64,000 bases of DNA from Fimbriimonas planktonicus (GTDB taxonomy: Bacteria > Armatimonadota > Fimbriimonadia > Fimbriimonadales > Fimbriimonadaceae): the NCBI GenBank assembly GCA_965234685.1, contig OZ248539.1:1674001-1738000 (forward strand), in the 5' to 3' direction. A program made the position numbers and the translations under genes. The notes below the pieces were generated by a model. That model worked only from the letters and a program-made list of their open reading frames with translations, did no database searches and was not told where the DNA came from. How positions within the stretch are numbered: the stretch's first letter is position 1; the number at the start of each line of letters is the position of its first letter. Below are positions 36,570-45,358 of the stretch, in pieces.

Positions 36570-37541
36570 CTAACCGATGGTGACGGAAACTTCTTGTCTC
36601 GTCGCCCGGTTTCCTGCCTTGTCAATGCAGTCCACCACAACTTTAAACCTGCTGGGAAGCGGAACGCTACTACGAATTCGGCCCGTCCACCGCAAAGTGG
36701 TACTTCCCTGATTCGTGATGGAAACCCGCGCAACCGTGCCTAGGTAGGACCCATCCATCCGGCGAAGAATGACATCAACGCCGGTAACGTCCACCGAGCT
36801 CGTCGAAGCGTCGGCGATGTCCACGATCACCGGAATCGTCGTCTGCGGCGTAATTCGGTTTCCGGCCTGCGGATAAACGATGGTCACGGTCGGCTGAACG
36901 CGATCGAGCGTAATGTTCACCGACCGGCTCGTTTCATTTCCTGCCTCGTCCGTAACCTTCAAACTGATCGACTGGTTCCCGTCTCTGGCGATACCGGCCG
37001 TGTTCCAATCGACCGAGACGTCAGTGGTGCTCCCAGTGTTGTTCGCAATCGGCTGGTCATTAACGAGAATTTCCCAACTCTTGAGGTTTGGCTCCAGCAA
37101 TCGAGCGCGAATCTTGACCAGTCCCCGCTTGTGCTGTCCGTTCGCCGGATAGAACTCGAGAACCTTTGGTGCCTTGACGTCCACCTTCACCGGAATGGTA
37201 GTTGGCTCATAGGTGTTGGCCGGCTCGGTCGCGGAAACCTTGATCGAATAGTCACCTTCCGAGGTCGTCTCACTAAAATTCAGCGCAAGGCTGTTCGAAA
37301 TCTCGCCGTCGCCATCCGGGGTGAACTTGCGCTCGATGGTGGTCGTTCCGGTCGGCCCTGTAATTTCAGCCTTGACCGTCACCTCCAACTTTGCGCCGGT
37401 AATGATAAACCGCAAAGTGTTGGTTTGCCCAAGAAAGGCGTTCGCGGTCGGAGACTGCACCGTCAGCGTCCCAGCATTAGCCAAGGCGCTGAGCAGGCAC
37501 AAAACGCCCGCAGCAAAAAACTTTTTCCCGATTCCTTTCAT
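36570..37541 (-). CDS. Secreted multi-domain Ig-like protein
   Basis: The 323-residue protein has a signal peptide followed by about three beta-sandwich domains of the bacterial Ig/cadherin kind. Each domain contains the phrase VxVTDxxGNxTSRxVxxTxD or a close relative near its end (about 205 and 310). It has no anchor. AGGAAGG precedes the ATG. It heads the operon with the PorV-like barrel and the pseudo-caspase, suggesting a shared surface or envelope function. Confidence 0.8.
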   Translation of the reverse strand: MKGIGKKFFAAGVLCLLSALANAGTLTVQSPTANAFLGQTNTLRFIITGAKLEVTVKAEITGPTGTTTIERKFTPDGDGEISNSLALNFSETTSEGDYSIKVSATEPANTYEPTTIPVKVDVKAPKVLEFYPANGQHKRGLVKIRARLLEPNLKSWEILVNDQPIANNTGSTTDVSVDWNTAGIARDGNQSISLKVTDEAGNETSRSVNITLDRVQPTVTIVYPQAGNRITPQTTIPVIVDIADASTSSVDVTGVDVILRRMDGSYLGTVARVSITNQGSTTLRWTGRIRSSVPLPSRFKVVVDCIDKAGNRATRQEVSVTIG

Positions 37542-37571
37542 GAAGTGCCTTCCTGGCTCGTTCTCAGGTTA

Positions 37572-38372
37572 TCAGCGATCCTCGCCGACGGCAGCCAGAA
37601 ACTCTGCTACCCCGTTGTTATCATTGGTCGAAACGACCAACTTTGCAATAGATTTTAGGGCAGGGGTCGCATTTTCCATTGCGCCGCCAAACCCTGCCCA
37701 TTCCACCATTTCAAAATCGTTCATGTAATCGCCAATGGCGGCGGTCTCTTGCTGTTGAATTCCCAGCGAGTCCGCGACCCGTTTTAGCGCCGCCCCCTTA
37801 CTTACGCCAAGCGGCAGCACTTCCAGATACTCCGGTTCGGACTCGGTTATCCGGCACAAATCATGGTTAAGTCGCCCCGTGAGTTGCGATCGATGCAATG
37901 GGATGCGCTCGGCATGGTCCATGAGCAGGACCTTCGACACGCTGACTTCATCCAAATCGGGCAAATCGATGAACCTTGGATTAAGATGCGGGACACGCTG
38001 CAAGTACCGCTCTGTCCACTCCGATCGATCGAAGAACAAGACCTCAGTTGCCGTGTAGATGTTGATCTGAAGCCCGTGTTCAAGAGCGAACTCGGCACAG
38101 ACTCTGGCTTCGGACAGTGGCAACTCAACGTGGTGGAGAATCTCACCGTTACCCATCACGATATCCGCGCCATTGCAGCAGATATGGGGGCCGTTCAGTT
38201 CGAGCTGAGCTGCATAGTGCCGAACGCTGACCGAAAGCCTCCCGCTGGCAATCATCACTCGGATCCCCTTCGCGCCTGCTTCTCGGACCGCTTGCGCGAC
38301 CTCGGACGGAATCTCCTTACGATGATTCAGGAGAGTTCCGTCCAAGTCAATTGCGACGAGTTTGATGCTCAT
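37572..38372 (-). CDS. Cof-type HAD-superfamily phosphatase
   Basis: The 266-residue protein has HAD motif I (AIDLDGTLLNHRKEI, about 6-20), motif II (MIASGRL, Ser/Thr), a C2B cap, and motif III/IV GDYMNDFEMVEWAG near 218-231. Cof-type enzymes dephosphorylate sugar phosphates, FMN or PLP; the substrate is open. The frame is open to 38453, but the ATG at 38372 gives the family N-terminus. It follows the ABC permease gene by about 30 bp on the same strand. Confidence 0.9.
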   Translation of the reverse strand: MSIKLVAIDLDGTLLNHRKEIPSEVAQAVREAGAKGIRVMIASGRLSVSVRHYAAQLELNGPHICCNGADIVMGNGEILHHVELPLSEARVCAEFALEHGLQINIYTATEVLFFDRSEWTERYLQRVPHLNPRFIDLPDLDEVSVSKVLLMDHAERIPLHRSQLTGRLNHDLCRITESEPEYLEVLPLGVSKGAALKRVADSLGIQQQETAAIGDYMNDFEMVEWAGFGGAMENATPALKSIAKLVVSTNDNNGVAEFLAAVGEDR

Positions 38373-38401
38373 GCCACGGGAAAGGTACCCGGGCAGTTGT
38401 G

Positions 38402-39568
38402 TCAAGCCCGGGTGATGATTGTTTCTTTGTGGAACATTCGGACCGCTATCCAACCGGCCAAGAGCGCAAGCACCAAGTTCACCACGATGGCGACACCGGC
38501 TCCGGCGAAGTCCGGCTTGCTCAAAAGGGCCAGACGAAGATGATTTGCCACATTCAGCACCGGCACATAGTCAACCCATGCGGCTTTGCCGAACTCCGTC
38601 AGCCCGATGAACTGGCTAAACATTGCCGGCATGATGACCACAAAGCTCCCAAGGCTTAGGTAAGTCTGAGCTTCTCGAGCGTTCTTCGCGTAGCTCGAGA
38701 TCAGGATCAGCAAGCTCGCCATCATGAGCACCAGTGGGATGAGGAGCGCGATGGCCAGAACCACCGTGCTGCCATTGATCCCGAGCCCCTTGTTCAGCAT
38801 CATCTCGCTTCCGGGTGGTCGCACGCCAACGAAGAGCCCGAGCCCAACCAGACTTGATAGTGAGGACAAGAAGCAAATCACTCCGAGGGCAAAGATTTTG
38901 CCCAACACGATTTGGGTCCGCGAGACCGGCGAGATCAGCAAAGTCTCCAAGGTTGACCGCTCCTTTTCGCCCGCAACGAGGTCGCTAGCGCTGCTCATTC
39001 CGCCGTAGAAGGCCCAGATCACGATCAGGTACGGCAAGAATCCGACGAGGAACTCACCGGCACCCTTGTCTTTGGTAACTCCGATATTGACTGCCTCCGG
39101 AACGATTTCCGAGACCATCTCCGGCGTGACATTTTGCCCCTTCAGGTAGCCCGCGAGCTTCTTCTCATTCACCGCTCGGAAGACGCCGAGAATGCGCTCT
39201 TTGCCAATTTGGCCGAGCTGCTCGGACTCATCAAACAGAACGCGAACCTTAAGAACCTTGCCCGAACCAGGAGCATCAAAGATCACGAGCGTCCGGGCTT
39301 TTCCGCCGGTAATCAGCTTGCGGCCCTCAGGCTCGGACTTAACGAACTGAACCTGGTACTTTTCGGCTTCGAACCGCTTCACCCAAGCGGATGGAGTGCT
39401 TTCCAAAAGGTGCACTTTGACGCTCTGCGGCTTGGCCAAATTGCCAATGACCGTGCTCAAGAGGAACAGCAGACCAAAGATCAGAATGATGGGGCCAAGG
39501 AAGGCGGTCGAGCGCACTCGCTTGTCGCGAAACATCTCGCGCAGTTCTTTTAGAAAGACCTCACGCAC
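38402..39568 (-). CDS. ABC-2 type permease, NatB-like
   Basis: The 388-residue protein has one N-terminal membrane segment (about 20-42), a long outer domain of about 150 residues and a C-terminal block of five to six segments starting with a SDLVAGEKERSTLETLLISP loop. That is the NatB/COG1668 layout of Na+ or drug exporters. It overlaps the ATPase gene by 8 bp, so the two are made together. The transported substrate cannot be told from sequence. Confidence 0.88.
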   Translation of the reverse strand: MREVFLKELREMFRDKRVRSTAFLGPIILIFGLLFLLSTVIGNLAKPQSVKVHLLESTPSAWVKRFEAEKYQVQFVKSEPEGRKLITGGKARTLVIFDAPGSGKVLKVRVLFDESEQLGQIGKERILGVFRAVNEKKLAGYLKGQNVTPEMVSEIVPEAVNIGVTKDKGAGEFLVGFLPYLIVIWAFYGGMSSASDLVAGEKERSTLETLLISPVSRTQIVLGKIFALGVICFLSSLSSLVGLGLFVGVRPPGSEMMLNKGLGINGSTVVLAIALLIPLVLMMASLLILISSYAKNAREAQTYLSLGSFVVIMPAMFSQFIGLTEFGKAAWVDYVPVLNVANHLRLALLSKPDFAGAGVAIVVNLVLALLAGWIAVRMFHKETIITRA

Positions 39569-40292
39569 GGGTCAACTCCTTTTTGTATCCGACTAGGTCA
39601 AGGAACGCCTCTTCCAGGCGCCGGCCAGCGCGGATGTCCTCGGTACGACCGTCGGCCACGAGTTTGCCGTCGTGAATCATGGCGATGTGATCGCAGAGCC
39701 GCTCCACTTCGCTCATGATGTGGGTGCTAAAGATCACCGTTTTTCCCGCCGCCTTGCAGGACTCAATAAATTCCATGACGGTTTGAGCAGAAACGATGTC
39801 TAGCCCGGCAGTTGGCTCGTCGAAAAAAAGCACGGGAGGATCATGAAGAATCGTGCGAGCGATACTGACTCGCTGCTTTTGACCGGTGGAGTACGAATCG
39901 CAGTTCCGGTTCCAAAACTCCCCGAGCTTGAGCAGGGACTCGACAATTTCGATCCTTTCTTTGATCTTATCGCTCGACATCCCGTAGAGCCGACCGAAAT
40001 ACTGCAGGACTTCTTTCCCGCTCAGTCGACCGTAGAGGGCTGTGCTCGTCGAAAGAAATCCGATGCTCTCTCGCACCTTTGTTGGTTCTTTTTCAACGTC
40101 GAAGCCTTGTACGGTAGCGCTCCCCGCCGTCGGAGTGAGGACGGTAGAAAGCATTCGAAGGGTTGTCGTCTTACCTGCCCCGTTCACCCCGAGCAGTCCA
40201 AAAATTTCGCCCGGCTGTGCGGTGAAGGAAACGTTGCTCACCGCGAGCTTGCCGCCGCTGAACTCTTTGGTGAGTTCCTTTGCAATGACCAT
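39561..40292 (-). CDS. ABC transporter ATP-binding protein, NatA-like
   Basis: The 243-residue protein has Walker A GVNGAGKTTTLR near 34-45, the signature YSTGQKQRVSIAR near 133-145, Walker B VLFFDEPTAGLD near 154-165 and the switch His in FSTHIMSEVERL. It forms the engine of the exporter with the downstream permease. The ATG at 40292 has no ribosome-binding site. TAGACT (40301-40306) 8 nt upstream could be a -10 for an almost leaderless mRNA. Confidence 0.92.
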   Translation of the reverse strand: MVIAKELTKEFSGGKLAVSNVSFTAQPGEIFGLLGVNGAGKTTTLRMLSTVLTPTAGSATVQGFDVEKEPTKVRESIGFLSTSTALYGRLSGKEVLQYFGRLYGMSSDKIKERIEIVESLLKLGEFWNRNCDSYSTGQKQRVSIARTILHDPPVLFFDEPTAGLDIVSAQTVMEFIESCKAAGKTVIFSTHIMSEVERLCDHIAMIHDGKLVADGRTEDIRAGRRLEEAFLDLVGYKKELTRA

Positions 40293-40399
40293 GTGCCGCT
40301 AGTCTAGCGGAAGCAGGGGGCAACATGGGGCCTAAGCCCCTATTGGAGTGCTGCAGAAATAGTTGGAACTGGCCCGAACGCGCCTGACTTAGACGTCAC

Positions 40400-41284
40400 A
40401 TGGCCCTGAACAAAAAGACCATCGCCCTAGCAGCGATCCCCGTCGTAGCCGTCGGTTGGTTCCTCTTCCGCCCTGAACTACTCTTTATTAACTCTACGGT
40501 CAATGAGACGCTTCCTGTTTCAAATTCCAACGAAACTAAGCAAACTTTGAAGACAGGAGAGTTCACGTCCTACGGTCACGAAACTAAGGGTAAGGCCGAA
40601 GTTGTTCGGGTTGGTGATAAGACCTACTTACGACTTAGCGAATTCCACACTTCCAACGGTCCAGACGTACACGTCTACCTTGTAAAGGGCAATGATGGAA
40701 GCCAGGCAGGCGTTGATAAGAACGGGTTCTTGGATCTCGGAACCATCAAGGGTAACCAAGGCGACCAGAACTACGAGCTTCCGTCCGGGACAGACCTCAA
40801 ACAGTACGGTGCCGTCGCCATCTGGTGCAAACGATTCTCCGTCAACTTCGGCGGATCGAACCTGAAAGAAGTCGAAAAGACCTCCTTCCGCTCAGATGCC
40901 GGCTTCACATTAGCCGCCTATGACCGAATCGTAGTCACGGATGGCAAGCTTTCAAATGGCGGCAAAGCAGCCCTGGTCGAAGACGGCGGAAAGCGAGCAA
41001 CCGAATTCACGGGCCTCAAGCTTGACACCGCAGGAACCGCATTTATTGTGGAACTGGAAAACGCTCCGACGTATTCACAGTTCTTGAAAAGCAAAAAGGT
41101 AAAGCTCGGAGAAATCAAGTCCGGAAGCAAGAACGCGAAGTTCTCAACTTCTAAAGACTTAGACATCTGGCTCTACCGAACCATCGTCATCACGGACGCA
41201 TCTGGCAAAAAGATCCTCGGAACCGCCGAGCTACGATCCGCCCAAGAGCGCAACCGCAAAGAAGAGTCCTTCCTCCTCGCCTAA
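40400..41284 (+). CDS. Membrane-anchored DM13-domain protein
   Basis: The 294-residue protein has an N-terminal membrane segment (about 8-23) and a DM13 domain at about 48-160. The domain pattern is GEFTSYGHETKGKAEVVR, then GPDVHVYLV, LDLGTIKGNQGDQNYELP and AIWCKRFSVNFGGSNL, where the Trp-Cys pair is the hallmark. A second beta-rich half (about 168-280) has no clear family and may be a diverged repeat. DM13 domains are thought to be redox or electron-transfer related. It is followed by a second protein with the same Trp-Cys feature and by an ECF sigma gene. Confidence 0.8.
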   Translation: MALNKKTIALAAIPVVAVGWFLFRPELLFINSTVNETLPVSNSNETKQTLKTGEFTSYGHETKGKAEVVRVGDKTYLRLSEFHTSNGPDVHVYLVKGNDGSQAGVDKNGFLDLGTIKGNQGDQNYELPSGTDLKQYGAVAIWCKRFSVNFGGSNLKEVEKTSFRSDAGFTLAAYDRIVVTDGKLSNGGKAALVEDGGKRATEFTGLKLDTAGTAFIVELENAPTYSQFLKSKKVKLGEIKSGSKNAKFSTSKDLDIWLYRTIVITDASGKKILGTAELRSAQERNRKEESFLLA

Positions 41285-41337
41285 CCCATTTCAACCTTTC
41301 AAACCCTGCTCCAAAAAACTGTTCCAAGGAAAAAACC

Positions 41338-41775
41338 ATGAACCTCAACAACCTCTCCAAATTCGTCATCGCATCCGTCGCTTTCTCCGCTTTCGCGGTC
41401 GCTTCGGCAACTCCAGTAACCGTCCTCGCCAAGACCCAGGACATGATGAACGACTCGATGATGATGAACTCCACTAAGTTCAAGGGCATCGAAGTCAACA
41501 AGGGTTCGGTTTCCGCAAAGGTCACCGACAAGGGAATCGTTCTCATGCTCAGCAAGGACTTCGTTCTTCCTAAGTCTCCAGCGCCACACTGGCAGGTCGT
41601 CGACTCCAAAGGGAACGTTTACCTTCTCAAGCAGCTCAAGATTGCGGGCAACAAGGTAAACCGAATGATCACGGTGCCTAGCTACATCGCCGACGTAAAG
41701 TCAGTCCAAATCTGGTGCTCCTTCGCCGAAGTCAACCTCGGCGAGGCGTCGTTCTCGAAGATGATCAGCCGATAA
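41338..41775 (+). CDS. Secreted DM13-like protein
   Basis: The 145-residue protein has a signal peptide (cut after ASA, about residue 24) and a Met-rich stretch (MMNDSMMMNS) near 36-46. The body resembles a short DM13 domain: SPAPHWQVVD, KQLKIAGNK and VQIWCSFAEVNLGEASF with the conserved Trp-Cys. It follows the larger DM13 gene by about 50 bp on the same strand. The Met-rich segment could bind copper, which is speculation. Confidence 0.7.
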   Translation: MNLNNLSKFVIASVAFSAFAVASATPVTVLAKTQDMMNDSMMMNSTKFKGIEVNKGSVSAKVTDKGIVLMLSKDFVLPKSPAPHWQVVDSKGNVYLLKQLKIAGNKVNRMITVPSYIADVKSVQIWCSFAEVNLGEASFSKMISR

Positions 41776-41789
41776 TCCGGTAGCCTCTC

Positions 41790-41815
41790 GCGCGGTGGCT
41801 GAACTGCCACCGCGC
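41790..41815 (+). terminator. Hairpin after the DM13-like gene
   Basis: A 10-bp perfect GC-rich stem (GCGCGGTGGC and complement) with a 6-nt loop lies between the DM13-like and sigma-factor genes. There is no T-run, so it may only attenuate. Confidence 0.5.
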
Positions 41816-41834
41816 ATGCCTCTTTAGGAAGCCA

Positions 41835-42407
41835 ATGAACCCGCAAGCTAACTTTGAATCCTTGCTGAAGCCGCACCAAGAAGTGGCTTATCGGTACGCC
41901 TTCCGCTTGACCGGCAATGCAGACGCGGCAATGGACTTGCTCCAGGACGCGGTCTTGCTTGCCTACAAGGCAATCGAGTCGTTCCAGCCAGAATCGAACT
42001 TCCGAGCGTGGTTCTTGCGAATCTTGACGAACCGCTTTTACCGGGTTTCTCAACAAAAAAAGCGACACCAGACGGAGTCGCTCGACGATGCGCCAGATTT
42101 GTACTTGTACGATCAGGCGGTGCGCCTCGGGCATTCGATGGACGGAGACAATCCGGCCGCCGCAATTCTCGAGAAAATCGATCAAGAAACCGTTCGCGAT
42201 GCCATTGACCGACTGTCTGATGATTATCGCACCGTCGCCATCATGCATTATTTAACTGCGATGCCTTATGAGGACATCGCCGTAGCGCTAGACATTCCAA
42301 TCGGAACCGTCCGGTCGAGACTGCATCGCGCGAGAAAGCAACTTCAAGTTTCACTTTGGCAACTAGCCGTAGACCGAGGACTTATCTCGGAGGAAATCAA
42401 CTCATGA
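41835..42407 (+). CDS. ECF-type RNA polymerase sigma factor
   Basis: The 190-residue protein has sigma region 2 (EVAYRYAFRLTGNADAAMDLLQDAVLLAYKA ... FRAWFLRILTN split over about 17-67) and region 4 (LSDDYRTVAIMHYLTAMPYEDIAVALDIPIGTVRSRLHRARKQ over about 130-172), with no region 3. It directs polymerase to a stress or envelope regulon. The next gene, overlapping by 4 bp, encodes its likely anti-sigma factor. The DM13 genes just upstream are plausible targets. Confidence 0.93.
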   Translation: MNPQANFESLLKPHQEVAYRYAFRLTGNADAAMDLLQDAVLLAYKAIESFQPESNFRAWFLRILTNRFYRVSQQKKRHQTESLDDAPDLYLYDQAVRLGHSMDGDNPAAAILEKIDQETVRDAIDRLSDDYRTVAIMHYLTAMPYEDIAVALDIPIGTVRSRLHRARKQLQVSLWQLAVDRGLISEEINS

Positions 42408-42640
42408 ATCAACTCTTAACTTGTGCCGAGGTCTTTGAAAGACTTCAAGACTACTTAGATCGCGAACTATCGGCGGAAGAAATTGCCGCAGTAGACGCTC
42501 ATCTGGAAAATTGCAAAAATTGCGCGGGCGACTACCGTTTCGAGGCAAACGTACTTCGGTACGTGACCCAAAGCTTGGCCGATGTCCCAGTACCTGTAGA
42601 CTTGAACGACCGCCTATCATCCGTTGTCAAAGCCGCCTAA
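42404..42640 (+). CDS. Zinc-finger (zf-HC2) anti-sigma factor
   Basis: The 78-residue protein is a minimal anti-sigma domain. LLTCAEVFERLQDYLDREL is followed by the zinc motif HLENCKNC (His, Cys and Cys near 29-36), as in ZAS-type redox-sensitive anti-sigma factors. It has no membrane segment, so it is cytosolic. The ATG overlaps the sigma stop (ATGA), and the longer frame from 42356 would intrude into the sigma gene. Confidence 0.88.
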   Translation: MNQLLTCAEVFERLQDYLDRELSAEEIAAVDAHLENCKNCAGDYRFEANVLRYVTQSLADVPVPVDLNDRLSSVVKAA

Positions 42641-42643
42641 CGA

Positions 42644-43051
42644 TCACTCGGCAGGCGGCACGAACTTCAGGCTTACGCCGTTAATGCAATAGCGTAAGCC
42701 CGTTGGCGTGTGAGGTGCATCCTGAAACACATGCCCGAGGTGACCGCCGCATGCCGCGCAAACCACCTCTACTCGGTGCATTCCGTGGGTGAAGTCCTCA
42801 ATCTCCTTCACCGTTCCCGCTTCTGCTGCCTCATAAAACGCGGGCCAACCGCAGGCGCTAAAGAATTTCGCGGTGTCTTTGAATAACGGAGTTTCGCAAG
42901 CCGCGCAGAGATACGTCCCCTTGGGCGATTCCTTCCAGAGCTCGTGGGTGAACGGTCGCTCGGTGCCCTTCTCGCGCAACACTCGGTACTGCACCGGATC
43001 TAGCTGCTCCCGCCACTCTTCTTCTGTTTTCTGAATTCGGTACTCGCTCAC
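42644..43051 (-). CDS. msrB: Peptide-methionine (R)-S-oxide reductase
   Basis: MsrB repairs oxidised methionine in proteins. The 135-residue protein has the two zinc CxxC pairs (YLCAACETP and VEVVCAACGGHLGHVF), the substrate-binding FFSACGWPAF and the catalytic Cys in RYCINGVSLKF near 121. There is no signal peptide, so it acts in the cytosol. It converges with the anti-sigma gene, ending 4 bp away. Its place beside a possibly redox-responsive sigma factor is suggestive only. Confidence 0.96.
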   Translation of the reverse strand: MSEYRIQKTEEEWREQLDPVQYRVLREKGTERPFTHELWKESPKGTYLCAACETPLFKDTAKFFSACGWPAFYEAAEAGTVKEIEDFTHGMHRVEVVCAACGGHLGHVFQDAPHTPTGLRYCINGVSLKFVPPAE

Positions 43052-43060
43052 AACCGTAGT

Positions 43061-43987
43061 TTACGCCGCGGCTTTCGGCTTTGATCCGGTAAAGCGGGCA
43101 TACGAAGTCAAAAACACGCCCGAGATCACGACCGCGATCCCGATCCACTGCACCACGTTTAAGGTCTGTCCGAGCACCAGCCAGGCCACAAATGCTGCAA
43201 AGATCGGCACGAAGAACTGGTAGCGCGTTGCCATGGCCGGGCCGACTTGTTTCACCCCGAGATAGAAACAGACAAAGGCAATCGTGCCGGAACCGACCGT
43301 GATCTGAATTAGGTTGATCCACGTTTGCGGGGTGAGGCTGCTCCAAGCCACGGCCATTGAATCTTTCAGCCCGAATGGCAACAGGACGAGCAAAGCCCCG
43401 GGCATCGAAGCGGTGAAGAGCGGCAGCGCCTCATATTTCGCTAGGAGTGGTCGCATCTGCATCGTGCTGAGTGCCCAAACCACGGCTCCGGTAAACACCA
43501 GCGCGTTCCCCAAAAGCGATCCGTTGCCCGTTGCCTTGACACCGCCGAGAATAACTGCGGTAACCCCACCAAAGGCCACGACGGTGCCCGCCATTGCAAG
43601 CGGCTTGGGTTCCTCGATCTTCATGATCAGCGAGAAGATGTAGGTGAGCAATGGGGTCGTGGAGAGAAGGATCGCCCCCTCCGGCGCCGTGGTTCTTCGC
43701 ATTCCCTCTAAAAAGAAGATCATGTACACGCCCATCGACACGAGTCCGGCAGCCCACACCTTGACTCGATCAGACGGATCAACCTTTACCGGTCGTTTGA
43801 GCACCGCACAAACAAGGTGCAAAAGCGCCCACATCGCCAAATAGCGAACCAGCGCGAGGGCTGCGGGCGTCACTTGTTGGTACACCAACTTTACGGAAAC
43901 GAAGTTGTAACCCCAAAAAAGCACCGTGACAACGAGCGGCCAACTCCAAACAGAGGGCCGAGATTCGCTTTCACGAGGCGGGGACAC
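43061..43987 (-). CDS. EamA/DMT-family exporter
   Basis: The 308-residue protein shows ten hydrophobic segments in two EamA repeats, with the conserved second-half PxxA-type phrase VQWIGIAVVISGVFL near the end. The family exports amino acids, nucleobases or other metabolites; the substrate is open. It lies 10 bp upstream of msrB on the same strand, so the pair may be co-transcribed. The start is near the divergent promoter of the GspE-type ATPase. Confidence 0.88.
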   Translation of the reverse strand: MSPPRESESRPSVWSWPLVVTVLFWGYNFVSVKLVYQQVTPAALALVRYLAMWALLHLVCAVLKRPVKVDPSDRVKVWAAGLVSMGVYMIFFLEGMRRTTAPEGAILLSTTPLLTYIFSLIMKIEEPKPLAMAGTVVAFGGVTAVILGGVKATGNGSLLGNALVFTGAVVWALSTMQMRPLLAKYEALPLFTASMPGALLVLLPFGLKDSMAVAWSSLTPQTWINLIQITVGSGTIAFVCFYLGVKQVGPAMATRYQFFVPIFAAFVAWLVLGQTLNVVQWIGIAVVISGVFLTSYARFTGSKPKAAA

Positions 43988-44016
43988 TTGAGCAAGTATG
44001 CCGGTTGTTGTATTGT
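43988..44016 (+). promoter_or_regulatory. Promoter of the GspE/PilB-type ATPase gene
   Basis: TTGAGC (43988-43993) and TATTGT (44011-44016) are exactly 17 bp apart, 27 bp before the ATG. AAAGGA lies in the leader. Confidence 0.6.
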
Positions 44017-44043
44017 GAGTGCGCAGAAAGGATTCAAACGGAA

Positions 44044-45312
44044 ATGATTTCGGATCAAGCCATTGGTAATTTCGGAGCCGGGAAAAAGTTTCGGCTCATT
44101 CTCCGCGAATCAGGGATGGTTCGGGAACTCGGCGGCGAGGACATGTCCATCGCGGTGCAAATCGTCGACAGCATCTTCATGAACGCGCTTGATACCGGCA
44201 CGTCGGATATCCACTTGCAGCCGGAACGAGAGCAGCTCAAGATTCGCTTCCGACAGGACGGCGTTCTCCACGAAACCGGACAGCTCCCGCCCGAGCAAGC
44301 GCAAAACGCCCTCGCCCGATTGAAGCTCGCCGCGGGGATGCGAATCGACGAGAACCGCGAACCGCAAGACGGACGAATTGACATGGAGTACGGCGGACGA
44401 CGGCTCTCGGCTCGTGCTTCTTGTATCCCCTGTCTCAACGGCGAGAAGTTCGTTATGCGACTTCTCGACCCGAACGCGATGAAGGTGGACCTGGCGAAGC
44501 TAGGAATGCCGGAAGACGTGCTCCGCAAGTGGAGCCGGGTCATCAAGGTGCCCTACGGCCTCATTCTCGTCACGGGTCCAACTGGTTCCGGAAAAACCTC
44601 GACGCTTTACGCATCGCTCCAACAGCTCGATGCCCGCAACCGGAACATCGTCACCGTCGAAGACCCGATTGAATACGAATTCGACCACAACATCGCCCAG
44701 GTTCAAGTTTCGGAGAAACTAACCTTCCCGAAGGTCATGCGAACCTTCCTTCGACAAGACCCCGACGTTATGATGGTCGGTGAAATGCGAGACGCCGAAA
44801 GCCTTGCGATCGGCATCCAAGCAGGCCTCACTGGTCACTTGGTCCTCAGCACCCTGCACACCAACAACGCCATCGAAACGGTTGGCCGAATGGTGGACAT
44901 GAATGCGGAGCCGTACCTGGTTGCAGGCGTTGCCGTTGCCATCCTTGCGCAGCGACTCGTGCGTCTGAACTGCGGCAAATGCCGACAGCGCTACACGCCG
45001 AGTGCGGACGAAATCGAAACGCTTAAGCTCACCGCTCAAGAACTCGAAGACGGCAAGTTCGCGAAGGGCGTCGGCTGTGCTGATTGTCGCGGCACCGGCT
45101 ACCGGGGCCGACTCGGAGTCTTTGAGCTGCTACTCGGAACTCCAGAAGTCCGCGCCGGCATCGCCCGCAATGCGACTTTCCCGGAAATGACCGAAATCGC
45201 CGCCCGCCAAGACTTCCGCAGCATGATGCAAGACGGAAAGTTCAAGGTGATGCAAGGCTGGACGACACCGGAAGAAGTCATCAAAGCCGTCTACACCCAA
45301 GCCATCGACTAA
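44044..45312 (+). CDS. GspE/PilB-type secretion ATPase
   Basis: The 422-residue protein has the N2-type domain (SDIHLQPEREQLKIRFRQDG), Walker A GPTGSGKTSTLYASL near 179-193, the Asp box, Walker B (PDVMMVGEMRD) and the zinc tetra-Cys site CGKC ... CADC near 312-345. It powers assembly of a type IV pilus or type II pseudopilus. It lacks the N1 (MshEN) domain found in full-length PilB/GspE, so it is about 130 residues shorter than usual. The ATG at 44044 is preferred because AAAGGA is correctly placed; the longer frame from 44005 starts in the promoter. Confidence 0.92.
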   Translation: MISDQAIGNFGAGKKFRLILRESGMVRELGGEDMSIAVQIVDSIFMNALDTGTSDIHLQPEREQLKIRFRQDGVLHETGQLPPEQAQNALARLKLAAGMRIDENREPQDGRIDMEYGGRRLSARASCIPCLNGEKFVMRLLDPNAMKVDLAKLGMPEDVLRKWSRVIKVPYGLILVTGPTGSGKTSTLYASLQQLDARNRNIVTVEDPIEYEFDHNIAQVQVSEKLTFPKVMRTFLRQDPDVMMVGEMRDAESLAIGIQAGLTGHLVLSTLHTNNAIETVGRMVDMNAEPYLVAGVAVAILAQRLVRLNCGKCRQRYTPSADEIETLKLTAQELEDGKFAKGVGCADCRGTGYRGRLGVFELLLGTPEVRAGIARNATFPEMTEIAARQDFRSMMQDGKFKVMQGWTTPEEVIKAVYTQAID

Positions 45313-45321
45313 AGCCAATGT

Positions 45322-45358
45322 CCCGTTGCTCTCTCATATTTCTGCAGAGGGCAACGGG
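45322..45358. terminator. Hairpin between the GspE-type ATPase and a convergent gene
   Basis: A 13-bp stem with one G-U pair and an 11-nt loop fills the gap between the two stops. It lacks a T-run. Confidence 0.55.
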
